Assembly (NCBI GenBank): GCA_949130485.1 | Contig: OX422194.1 | Span: forward strand, 202,883-266,882 | DNA from: Agelas oroides | Taxonomy: Eukaryota; Porifera; Demospongiae; Agelasida; Agelasidae | Direction of reading: 5' to 3' | Length of the DNA stretch: 64,000 bases | Part shown: positions 55,901 to 64,000 of the stretch, piece by piece | Layout: each line of letters starts with the position of its first letter | Numbering within the stretch: position 1 is the stretch's first letter | Position numbers and translations under genes: made by a program | Notes under the pieces: model-generated | Seen by the model: only the letters and a program-made list of their open reading frames with translations | The model's database searches: none | What the model was told of the DNA's origin: nothing

Positions 55901-57130
55901 GATGTGTGAGTGGGTAATCCAGCAATTGAGTGTTGTGTGGGTGATACCTTCAGCATGCATGTGGTGAGTGTGGTGTGTGGGCGGGTGAGGGTGAGTGGTG
56001 TGTGGGTGATACCTTCAGCATGCATGTTGGTGAGTGTGGTGTGTGGGCGGGTGAGGGTGAGTGGTGTGAGTGGTGTGAGTGGTGTGTGGGTGAGGGTGAG
56101 TGGTGTGTGGGTGATACCTTCAGCATGCATGTTGGTGAGTGTGACTCCATTGTGTTTGAGGACCTGCATACACATCCGAAGGTTTTCCAGCTTCTGGATC
56201 CGTAACATGGGATTGGGAAAGTGCTTGGGGAGAGGCTTATTGGCTGGAAAGCAGAGAGGGGGGAGGGAGGGGGGTGGGGAGGAGAGAGAAAAGTATGAAG
56301 GAAACAGGAGGTGAAAGAAGCAACAGGAGAGGGAGGAGGAAACAATGAAGGAGGGAGGAAGGAAGGAAAAAGGAGGGGAAGTACAATTCATGGGATTGGC
56401 AAATTTCTCCCTCCTCCCCTGCCACCCCATCTCTCACCAACGGCTTGCACCAGCCTCAGCAGTGTGATTCCATCAGCCATGTCCTCGGCTAGGTCAGTGA
56501 CTAGCTGGCTGGAGTAGCCTCCACAACTGAGGTACTGGTTTACCCACCTGGTCACTTCCTGGACAGACAAACACACAAGACATTCTTTACTGGCTGCTCC
56601 ATGCTACAAGGTATGCACGACTACTACATGCAGCATAGAAATTGGTTCCGTCTTCATCAGATAAAAGTTCATTTTGCAGTATTTCAACTGCAATCTTGCA
56701 AACTTAAGAAGAAATAGTATGTATATATATGTATCCAGCTTATTGTGCTATTATTAGATATTCCTTGTTGAATTTGGTTTATTCCCACTTCATCAATTCC
56801 CACTTTGTCAATTCCCACTTTGTCGATTCCCATTTGGTCAATTCCCATTTGGTCAATTCCCATTTGATCAATGTTGACAAAGTGGGAATTGACAAAGTGG
56901 GAGTTGACCAAGTGGGAAGATACCATTGAATTTCTAGGTACGTCAAAATCGTGCCCTTTTCAATTAAAAAATAGTTCAAGCCTTCGTACCGCCACCTCCT
57001 CTTGGATGTGTCCTCCAGCTGCAGAGGGATTGAAGTTCCGCCGTGGAGCAGAGTAAAGGGGAGACCCCTGGCCCTCCTCCTTGTACCGCACCCACCTGTC
57101 CCCTCCATTCCTGCTGGTACGAATGTCCAT
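52981..57130 (-). CDS. Tandem calponin-homology domain protein with coiled coil
   Basis: Exons, 5' to 3': 56996-57130, 56438-56558, 56118-56243, 55261-55480, 54713-54779, 53521-54643, 52981-53096; about 636 residues to that point. CH1 (residues ~46-145): VTRWVNQYLSCGG, DLAEDMADGITLLRLVQAV, KLENLRMCMQVLKHNGV, DIASGNLKSILAICHAL. CH2 (~180-265): DMALLSWLGGVVHRDI, LYDGRILCELMNEV, NPQERLKLAFAAGEQHL. Paired CH domains usually bind F-actin. A long Ser/Pro-rich disordered region follows, then a coiled coil (TADELSTQVADLQERVGALS and KRRKTVEKKLAHLEKTAQQT). The last exon either ends at a donor (AAAGAG/GTCTGC) or reads on to a stop at 52810-52812 through a foldback copy; the true 3' end is unresolved. 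No orthologue named with confidence. Confidence 0.8.
53100..53282. repeat. (CAA/CAATAAA)n repeat in tandem-CH gene intron
   Basis: AACAACAACAAACAATAAAC low-complexity sequence directly upstream, on the coding strand, of exon 52981-53096. Confidence 0.9.
54786..55150. repeat. G/A-rich purine tract in tandem-CH gene intron
   Basis: Over 350 nt of nearly pure purine on the plus strand (GGGGAGAGGGAGAGGAGG), including a run of about 20 G at 54799-54818. Acts as an extended polypyrimidine tract before exon 54713-54779 on the minus strand. Confidence 0.9.
55500..56117 (-). repeat. GTGTGGGTGAG repeat with duplicated exon-3 tail and splice donor
   Basis: A GTGAGGGTGAGTGGTGTGTG array fills the intron. 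Within it, at about 55941-55970 and 56007-56038, lie two copies of the segment that ends exon 3 at 56118. On the minus strand each copy reads ACATGCATGCTGAAG/GTATCACC, i.e. the last ~20 exon nucleotides plus the donor. All donors are equally good by consensus. Confidence 0.85.
56780..56925. repeat. 15-bp minisatellite that inverts on itself
   Basis: About seven units of TCAATTCCCACTTTG (or CATTTGG) are followed by three to four units in the opposite orientation (CAAAGTGGGAATTGA), so the array folds into a hairpin. In intron 1 of the tandem-CH gene. Confidence 0.85.
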
Positions 57131-57526
57131 GCTGTGGCAAATGCAGGAAGATCATTTCTGTCAACATTTCAACTGAATAAATGGTCTAGTTATATCACCA
57201 GATCACACATTTGTGGAGCAGTACAAATGGAGTAAGAGTTACTCATACTTTGGAGCATGCTGCAGCAGGTCCAGCCCCACCCCCTTTTCCAACTAGCAAG
57301 GTATTCGTCTCTGTTTAACCAGCTACTTCTAAAACTCACTTAATCCTTCTTGAAAGTTTGTTCCAAGATCGATCCCCAGCAGCTGACAGATTTGTGTCTC
57401 GCAGTTTGAAAATCAGTAAGGTGACGCTGGGCGTGGCAGACCTGATTGTGGCAATCCCCAGGAGGGTATTAAAGGTCAAAGGTCAAACTACACCCGGCCA
57501 GCGGCGCGGCGTGCGCATCGTGAAGC
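57131..57526. promoter_or_regulatory. Divergent promoter region of the tandem-CH gene and ATPAF1
   Basis: 396 bp lie between opposing start codons. On the minus strand an acceptor (TTTGCCACAG) sits one base before the CH-gene ATG, so that gene has an upstream, probably non-coding exon in this gap. GGCCAGCGGCGCGGCGTGCG at 57497-57516 is the most CpG-rich part, next to the ATPAF1 start. Confidence 0.5.
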
Positions 57527-60018
57527 ATGGCTCGTCCTGGAAGGAATATTTTATACTTTCAAGCATTGCAAATACTAAGAAGTTGCTCCAATCCGCCGCT
57601 CTCCTTCAGCATCTCAGCAACCAGCAGGCAGACGCACACAGCTACAAAGCAGATGCACACAGCTACAAGGCAGATGCACACAGCTACGAGGCAGACGCAC
57701 ACAGCTACAAAGCAGATGCACACAGCTACAAGGCAGATGCACACAGCTACGAGGCAGACGCACACAGCCACGAGGCAGACGCACACTGCTGTTGTTTTAC
57801 AGAGGGACTTGCAAAACGACCTCGACTCCAATCCATTCTATGACAAGTACAAGAAAAAACTTGAGAAAGTTCGTGGGTGAGCAAAATGCCTGCAAATCTT
57901 GTGATATAGATGGGAGGAGAGGGAGGGGAGGGGAGGGGAGGGGAGGTGAGGCGAGGCGAGGCCCTAGGGAAGAGGGAAGGAGGAATCATGATGATGGAGT
58001 AGTCACATAGTTTGTTGTGTTCAGTCCTGCTCCAGGAAGGAAAGAGGCCAGAGTGGCGGAGGAGATGACTTGGACTAGAACCATGCCTCCCAAGCAGTCT
58101 GCCGCTTCCTTCTCCTACACAAAACCCCCGGTTAGCATAGCTGCCTGGAGGTACAACACATAGAGAACTGCCTTCACTCCCTCTCTCCTCCATGTATGCA
58201 CACACACACATACACACACCAAGACCCTGGATTCTGTGATGCATCTTAATATGATTTACGATAAGAGTACTGAAGATATATCACAGGTAAATGGTGGTTC
58301 ATTGGAGTGTCTAACTGCCGCTCAGTCTCGTTCCCAGACCTGTTCAAGAAAATCAGAGAGGATTCCTCCGATTTTCTGAGCAGGCCTGGAAACAGCGTTA
58401 GTTGACACTGTGAGGCTCCCAAGCAGCGGTGATGAGTGGTTCTTCTGTAGATATGGAGAGAATACCACAAGACCAAGGACTGCATCAGTGCCGTCATCCC
58501 GGTAAGGAAACATCCTCGCTGATCTTGAACTTGTTTTGAGTGTCTACAACCTTGTCCGCAGGCCGAGACGTATGTACAGCTGCATACCAAGGCATCACAC
58601 TGCCCTTTTGTGAGTTGCAGAAGTACGACTCTTTGTCTTCCACTTCAGAGGGTTTTTTTTCTCCTGCACAGTTTGTCTACCCTGTTCCTCGAGACGAGGG
58701 CTATGAGTTATTTTATGCCCAGTTCGGTGGACATCATTGCTACTTCACCAGCCTCATCAACTACCAGGTTAGCCTCGCACACTTCCCCATCTTGTCACAC
58801 CATCCCTCTTCCATATATGGAAGTAAAGGGTTTGCCAAGCTAACCATGGGCCTGGAGTGACTTGCAGATTATATGAGTGACTTACCACTACAAATTAAGC
58901 GCTCGTGTCTTCTGATTCCAGCTGTACCTGGAGAATGCTCCAGTATGTCTGACCCTCACCCACTACACTGACCTGCAGGAGAGCAAAGGTACTGGTCTTG
59001 CTCCATATGCGACTCCAGCTTTCTCTCCCCTCTCCCCCTCCATATGCGACTCCAGCTTTCTCTCCCCTCTCCCCCTCCATATGCGACTCCAGCTTTCTCT
59101 CCCCTCTCCCCCTCCCTTCCCCAACCACCATTAGCTGCATGTCCCAACTGTGAACAGACTACCTGATACTTTGCAGGTATTGTGCTAATGGCTGGTGAGA
59201 TGGACACCCAAAGTTTGGTAAGAGGACAAACAGTGGAACCCCTCTATATAACGGACACCATTGGGAACCAATATTTTGTCCCTTATAGTGAGGTGTTCCT
59301 AACTCAGGGGCTTCCGGTATATTTCTGGTAGGTGTGGTATGCGTAATCGGGCTGTTGAGCACAACGTGGCTGCGTTTTCAGTGCTTTCCTTTGCTGTACG
59401 CTGGCAGGGAAGGCTAAGCAGAGACTAGTACTATGAGCAACAGTGCTAATCTAATTATAATGTCAAATTGATAAGTACAGCAGTGATGGTGTACAATCAT
59501 GCTGAAAAGGTTGACGAGTGTCTGCTAAATCGGGGTCGTTAAGTATTGTTTGCGTACAATTGGGACTGCCTGTTATATGGAGTAGCGGAGTAGCAGGGTG
59601 TCCGCTATTCAGGGGTTACTTAAGTATTGAAGTGAATGGAAGGACAGTCGGGACTTTCAGAATTGTCCGTTATATCGTGGGTGTCCGCTGTTGAGGGGTG
59701 TCCGTTAAGCGGGGTTCCACTGTACGTGGATATAGCTTGATCTTCTTTCCCCTCTGTCTCTTCCTCCTCCCTATCCCTTTCCCTTCCCCTGTCCCTGTCC
59801 CTCTCCCTTCCTCTTCCTTCTCCCTCCCTCCTCCTCCTTTGCAGTCTCCACTGGAGTCGCAGTTCCTTGCTAACCAGCTGCAGCTCTACTATGCCACAGA
59901 GGACAAGGAGAGGTACTCTCTTGTCTGGCAGTTCAACCACTCCCCCGAGAACTTTGACTACAACACAGTCATCGCACAGCTGCAAAACAGCCAGATCCAA
60001 CTGCATAAACCGTCCTAG
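57527..60018 (+). CDS. ATPAF1: ATP synthase F1 complex assembly factor 1
   Basis: Exons 57527-57876, 58025-58130, 58224-58286, 58451-58501, 58562-58609, 58672-58767, 58922-58988, 59177-59217 and 59845-60018 join to 331 residues (human 328). ATPAF1 (yeast Atp11) binds free F1 beta subunits in the mitochondrial matrix and prevents aggregation during alpha3beta3 assembly. Matching segments: [94 protein letters not shown] and the C-terminal [16 protein letters not shown]. The presequence region carries nine 18-bp repeats read in frame as (Q/R)(T/M)HTAT; whether these are translated or removed by an intron is unclear, because an acceptor-like TTGTTTTACAG follows them. Confidence 0.94.
57628..57790 (+). 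repeat. 18-bp in-frame minisatellite, nine copies, ATPAF1 presequence
   Basis: Units of AGACGCACACAGCTACAA with G/A variants keep all three forward frames open. There is no GT within the array, so any intron removing it would have to begin upstream, the nearest GT being in AAGTTGCTCC at about 57581. Confidence 0.9.
58323..58402. mobile_element. Foldback element copy in ATPAF1 intron
   Basis: GTCTCGTTCCCAGACCTG ... CAGGCCTGGAAACAGCG with an inner hairpin AATCAGAGAGGATTCCTCCGATTTTCTGA. Confidence 0.6.
58994..59113. repeat. 38-bp tandem repeat x3 in ATPAF1 intron
   Basis: CTCCATATGCGACTCCAGCT followed by TTCTCTCCCCTCTCCCC, three consecutive copies. Confidence 0.9.
59231..59722. mobile_element. 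~490-bp MITE with CAGTGGAACCCC termini in ATPAF1 intron
   Basis: Starts CAGTGGAACCCCTCTATATA and ends, inverted, in GGTTCCACTG. The words AACGGACACC and GGTGTCCGTT recur subterminally in both orientations (59264, 59580, 59665-59705). No ORF. The internal word GTCCGTTATA resembles hAT-type MITE ends of other marine invertebrates, by general knowledge only. Confidence 0.75.
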
Positions 60019-60209
60019 TGTTTAGCAGTCTAGTCTGGTGTCCCCAACCCTTTGCTCTAGTCTCGTGTAGCCAGACCTTTGCTTCTGCAAGCAAAGGGAT
60101 TGTGATGTCAGATAAGACATTTTGTGGTCTCTAGCATGTTTACAATGCTTCATTGTATGTTTTGGGGGCTCGTGGGCCCTTTTCTGCAATTATGTTTGAC
60201 ATAGCTTAA

Positions 60210-60285
60210 ACTCAGGCTTTCCGTTCCAGATTTTTCTCTAAAGCTGTGAGACAAAATCCGGAATGGAAAGCCTGGGTTCGAATAA
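60210..60285. mobile_element. Foldback element copy overlapping an upstream in-frame ATG of the threonine dehydratase
   Basis: AACTCAGGCTTTCCGTTCC and GGAATGGAAAGCCTGGGTT are inverted arms. The ATG at 60263 sits in the right arm and is in frame with the downstream gene. Confidence 0.75.
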
Positions 60286-60379
60286 AGACGTGCATAGCAA
60301 CGAGCATGACAACGCGCAGAACATACACGAGATTCAGATTGTACTGCTGCTGGCGCTGGAGAGCTATCTAGGCGCCACC

Positions 60380-63300
60380 ATGACGGAGGAAACGCAGGCT
60401 ACTGTTGTTCAGTACCACGATGTCACGGCAGCTGCCTACCGCATCCGCAGAGGAGTCAAAGAAACGCCCTTGGAGGTATGTGCCCTCATAATTTTACTTA
60501 TGTATCCCTCATGCAAGGTTTTTAGCATGCTGTACAAATACAGAAATCCAGGCAGCTGTCGGAAATGCTAGGAATGAATATCTACTTCAAGAAGGAATTC
60601 CTCTTGCCAACTGGAAGGTAGATGCAATAGTGAAGAGAGACCAACCATTTAAGTCTGTTTCCAGGCTGAGGGGGGTGGGGCTTGGCGAGGAACTTGGTTT
60701 ACACAGCAGCTGATATTGATTTACAACCTGATGAGCTAATGTCTCCACCTCCTGCTAGCTTCAAGGAGAGGGGGGCACGCAACACACTGGAGCTTCTCCC
60801 CCCAGTAAGAGAACCCATCTGTTCATCTGTCAATCAAACTCACTTCTGCTCACCACTAAATATCCCTCCCAACCTCCCAACCCCTCCACCTCTCTTTCCC
60901 CAGGAGCAGAAGAAGCGGGGAGTGATTGCAGCCTCTGCTGGTAACCATGCCCTGGCACTAGCCTACCACGGCCACCTGCTCAATGTCCCAGTTACCGTGG
61001 TAACCCCGGAGACAGCTCCAATCATGAAGGCAAGGAGAAGCTGGTATTGTACCTGACCATTGTGGCTAAAGGAGTCCACTATCACTGGATTTGTAGCTCT
61101 CAGTTTGAGACTAGAGACTTCACATGACTAGAATGATCCTGTGTTCCAACCAGGTCTCTCAGTGCCAGCGTTATGGTGCCAAGATAACCCTGCATGGCAG
61201 AGACATTGAGGAAGCAAGGCTGTTGGCCACTGAGATAGCAGAGAAGGAACAGCTGCAGTATGTCAACGGGTATGTGTTTCCATCTCAGGCTGACAAAGAT
61301 AGCTCAGGCTATTAAAACACTTTTCTCCGACCCCCCTTCCTTTTTCCCCTTCCCTTCCTTCTCTCCCTCCCTTCGCTCCCCTCCCTCCCTTCCATCTCTC
61401 CCTCCCTTCACTCCCCTCCCTCCCTTCACTCCCCTCCCTCCAGCTACGATGATCCACACATCCTATCAGGACAGGGCACAGCTGCTCTGGAAGTATTGGA
61501 GCAAATGGACCACTTGGGCGTGGAGCCTGATGCCGTGGTCATTCCTGTAGGTGGGGGAGGGCTGCTCGCGGGCATGGCCACCACCATCAAATACCTCAAC
61601 CCACGTATGGAGGTCATTGTAAGTTTGTAGCCACATTTCCAGTACCAAAAGCTGGGTGGACCTGGGAACAAGACAGATAATTTTGTGTGAGAGCTGCTAT
61701 CACTTGATGTGGTACCTAGGTGATGTCACTGATGTGGTTAACCACCTGGTCATAGGTCATGTAGCTACAGATCTTGTACAACCTTCATCCATTCAGCAAG
61801 TGTTTGATCAGGAGGTGATGGCATGACATGTGTGGTTGCTCCCTGCAGGCTGTGGAGTCGATACAATGTCCCAGTTTCACTGCCGCTATGAGTGCCGGTG
61901 AACCAGTGTATACAAAGGCACATCCCAGTCTTGCTGATGGCCTAGCTGTGCCCAAGGTGAAATGATCACTTTTATCCATCCCCTCTGGGTCCTAATGGCT
62001 TTTTATAGTGCAATACTGTACCCCCTTTGTCCCCATTTTGGGTTCAATTTAGGTGATCCCCTGTTCCCATGCAAAGAATCACTTTACATGTCCTGGGAAC
62101 GGGGTTCACTTGTTCATCTCTGGGGCTCACAGGTTGGTAGAAATGCTTTTGCAACAGCCCGTCATTGCACAGACCGGACAGTGGTGGTGGAGGAAGACCA
62201 CATTGCACTGGCGATCTTACGACTGGTGGAGGTAGAGAAGAATGTGGTGGAGGGGGCGGGGGCCACGAGCCTCGCTGCATGTCTGTCAGGACAACTGGAT
62301 CACCTCCGGGGGAAGAAGTACGATACCAGTTTAAGTTTTGCTCCCTCCTCTCGTCTCTCCTTCCCTCTCTCCCTTCCCTTCCCTTTGTATTGAAACCCTA
62401 ACAAGTTCAAATGTGCTTCCCTTATTTCTTCCCTTATTTCTTCTTCCCGACATCCCTTCTTTCCTTTTGCTTGCTCTTCCTCCCTAGTGTTGTTGTGATG
62501 TTGTGTGGAGGTAACATTGACACCACGGTGCTGGGCCGGTGTCTAGAGAGAGGGTTGGCAGCTGACGGGAGACTGGTGAGGTTCTCTGTGCGTGTGGAGG
62601 ACCGACCTGGGGGTGTGGCCTCCCTCACCAAGCTGCTGCATGACTACAATGCGAGGTGAGAAGAGTCTAAGCCTTGTTTTCAGGCAAAAGAGGAGGATGC
62701 TGCACATACGTCCCTCCTCTTTCACAGCCTGGGAAGAAGGCTAATGCTGTTCAGGATGTGTAACTTATATTCACTGGCTCTAGTGTGAAGGACATTTTCC
62801 ATGAGAGAACATGGCTGCAAGCAAGTATTCACCACGTGGAGGTAACGTCTATTTCAGTCATACAGTTAGCTATCTTCACAGTGGGGGTACGTCTATTTCA
62901 GTCATACAGTTAGCTATCTTCACAGTGGGGGTACGTCTATTTCAGTCATACAGTTAGCTATCTTCACAGTGGGGGTACGTCTATTTCAGTCATACAGTTA
63001 GCTATCTTCACAGTGGAGGTAACGTCTATTTCAGTCATACAGTTAGCTATCTTCACAGTGGGGGTACGTCTATTTCAGTCATGCAGTTAGCTATCTTCAC
63101 AGTGGGGGTACGTCTATTTCAGTCATACAGTTAGTTATCTTCACAGTGGGGGTACGTCTATTTCAGTCATACAGTTAGCTATCTTCACAGTGGGGGTACG
63201 TCTATTTCAGTCATACAGTTAGCTATCTTCACAGTGAGCCAGCTATCTTCACAGTGGGCTGAGCCTGAAGGACACAAGGCTAGCCTTGTTCCCAGGCCCC

Positions 63301-64000
63301 GCCCAGCTTTCCGTCACTTGCAATCGAGACTAAGACAAGGCTACCATGAGACAGCGATGCTTAGTCTAACCTTTTCACCAGTTAGAGAACAATTTTAATC
63401 CAATATTTTAATTACACTTTGGTAATCATCAGGGAATGATTCCCTTCCATTCTCTGATGAAGATTACCAAAGTGTAATTGAAACGTCGTTTCTCTAACTG
63501 GTGAAAAGGTTCAACTAAGCATCGCTGTCTCATTGTATACCACGCCAGTACAATGACGTTCTCAAAACATACAAGGCTACCATGATGGATTTTGTCTCCT
63601 CCCATTGTGCAGGTAGAGTGTGTGGTGGAGACGAGGGACAGGGAACATGCTCTGTCTCTAAAGCAAGCACTCGAGAAAGAATATGGCGACCGATTTGTAA
63701 TGTGGGGTGAGCGGAAACCCTCACTCACATCCCTTTTATGAAAGAACCACTTCACACAAACACCAACCTATATTATATATTGTTTCACATTGTTATATTG
63801 ACCAGAATATTTCATGTACTGACTACATAATTCAAATCACAAGTACCACACACATACACTGAAACAGATGCTTGCTATGTCATGTGTTGCTATGGTAACA
63901 GGAAGCAGTGATGAAGATGAACAGATAACATGGATAGAAGTTCTAATCACAGGAGATGTGCACTGGCTGGTAATGGTGAGATTAACAGGGAGATATCTAT
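60380..64000 (+). CDS. Threonine dehydratase / serine-threonine ammonia-lyase with ACT-like tail, 3' truncated by window edge
   Basis: Exons 60380-60475, 60544-60617, 60759-60804, 60904-61029, 61154-61269, 61444-61618, 61849-61956, 62133-62317, 62488-62655, 62784-62841, 63613-63706, 63902 to edge, all in phase. PLP-dependent fold type II enzyme deaminating threonine (and serine) to 2-oxobutyrate. The Schiff-base Lys is in TGSFKERGARN; the AASAGNHALALAYH loop binds substrate; VIPVGGGGLLAGMA is the phosphate cup; EGAGATSLAA and VVVMLCGGNID complete the site. After about residue 330 an ACT-like domain begins (VRFSVRVEDRPGGVASLTKLL), typical of allosteric forms. ATG 60380 has a strong context (GCCACCATGA); ATG 60263, in a foldback copy, would add 39 residues. 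The exon 4 donor is GC (AAG/GCAAGG). Confidence 0.92.
62042..62108. mobile_element. Degenerate foldback copies in threonine dehydratase introns
   Basis: CCCTGTTCCCATGCA ... TGTCCTGGGAACGGGGTTC here, with further copies at 61636-61672, 62670-62742 (CCTTGTTTTCAGGC ... GCCTGGGAAGAAGGCT) and 63279-63345 (TAGCCTTGTTCCCAGGC). Confidence 0.55.
62842..63240 (+). repeat. 44-bp array carrying copies of the exon-10 splice donor
   Basis: Nine units of GTACGTCTATTTCAGTCATA plus CAGTTAGCTATCTTCACAGTGGGG. The first starts at the real exon 10 donor (GTGGAG/GTAACG). One internal unit, at about 63015, keeps GTGGAG/GTAACG exactly; the others read GTGGGG/GTACGT, also a strong donor. Each unit holds TATTTCAG, a fair acceptor. 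Confidence 0.92.
63346..63533. mobile_element. ~80-bp-arm palindrome with hammerhead-like core in threonine dehydratase intron
   Basis: Arms about 63346-63432 and 63454-63533 are reverse complements apart from small indels. The right arm contains CTGATGA, a stem-loop GATTAC-CAAAGT-GTAAT, then TGAAACGTCG, the block order of a hammerhead core and of the palindrome at 32863. The outer sequences of the two loci are unrelated; only the core words are shared. Confidence 0.65.

Noticed and set aside
1-64000. A new defence or biosynthetic gene cluster
   Set aside because: All recognisable genes are ordinary, unrelated housekeeping genes of an animal genome, spliced and individually promoted; neighbourhood gives no sign of a functional cluster beyond shared promoters.

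Overview
The window is eukaryotic and animal-like. Nearly every gene is broken into short exons with GT-AG introns, most of them phase-matched by eye. The gene set (DOCK6/7/8-type exchange factor, nuclear factor I, SPTLC1, NDUFA7, ATPAF1, SLC35D transporter) points to a metazoan. Dense packing (13 recognisable genes and one unnamed SAM gene in 64 kb), very short intergenic gaps and an ACT-type threonine dehydratase suggest an early-branching marine invertebrate, most plausibly a sponge. That placement is inference: there is no rRNA or mitochondrial marker here. No bacterial operon, CRISPR array, phage or intact autonomous transposon was seen.

Layout: 1-5.7 kb, 3' part of a DOCK6/7/8-like gene (+). 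6.3-6.9 kb, RPL37 (-), convergent with it. 7.0-8.35 kb, repeats including a foldback mobile element. 8.5-10.3 kb, FBXO4 (+), convergent with SPTLC1 (-, 10.5-13.9 kb). SPTLC1 is divergent from HMG-CoA synthase (+, 14.1-16.2 kb) across about 210 bp. HMG-CoA synthase converges on NDUFA7 (-, 16.5-17.4 kb), whose start codon lies about 90 bp from that of a kelch/coiled-coil gene (+, 17.5-21.7 kb). An MCCC2-like carboxyltransferase (-, 22.0-24.8 kb) is divergent from an SLC35D nucleotide-sugar transporter (+, 25.2-35.3 kb, repeat-filled introns). Nuclear factor I (+, 35.6-37.6 kb) follows. From 39.3 to 51.1 kb is a sparse SAM-domain gene (-) whose introns carry most of the repeats. A tandem-CH/coiled-coil gene (-, 53-57.1 kb) is divergent from ATPAF1 (+, 57.5-60.0 kb). 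A threonine dehydratase (+, 60.4 kb onward) is cut by the right edge.

The genes are housekeeping: mitochondrial respiration and ATP synthase assembly (NDUFA7, ATPAF1), sphingolipid and mevalonate synthesis (SPTLC1 and HMGCS sharing one intergenic promoter region), translation (RPL37), ubiquitination (FBXO4), glycan precursors (SLC35D), amino-acid and acyl-CoA metabolism (threonine dehydratase, MCCC2-like), and cytoskeleton or signalling (DOCK, tandem CH). They form no single pathway.

The most unusual content is in the repeats. Three genes (DOCK, tandem-CH, threonine dehydratase) have minisatellites whose unit carries a copy of an exon edge with its splice site, so real splice sites sit beside arrays of decoys. 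About 20 copies of a short foldback element are scattered through introns and intergenic gaps. Two long palindromes contain a CTGATGA-type/stem/GAAAC core that resembles a hammerhead ribozyme. The MCCC2-like protein has lost residues normally conserved in the carboxyltransferase active site. I see no clearly new multi-gene system.
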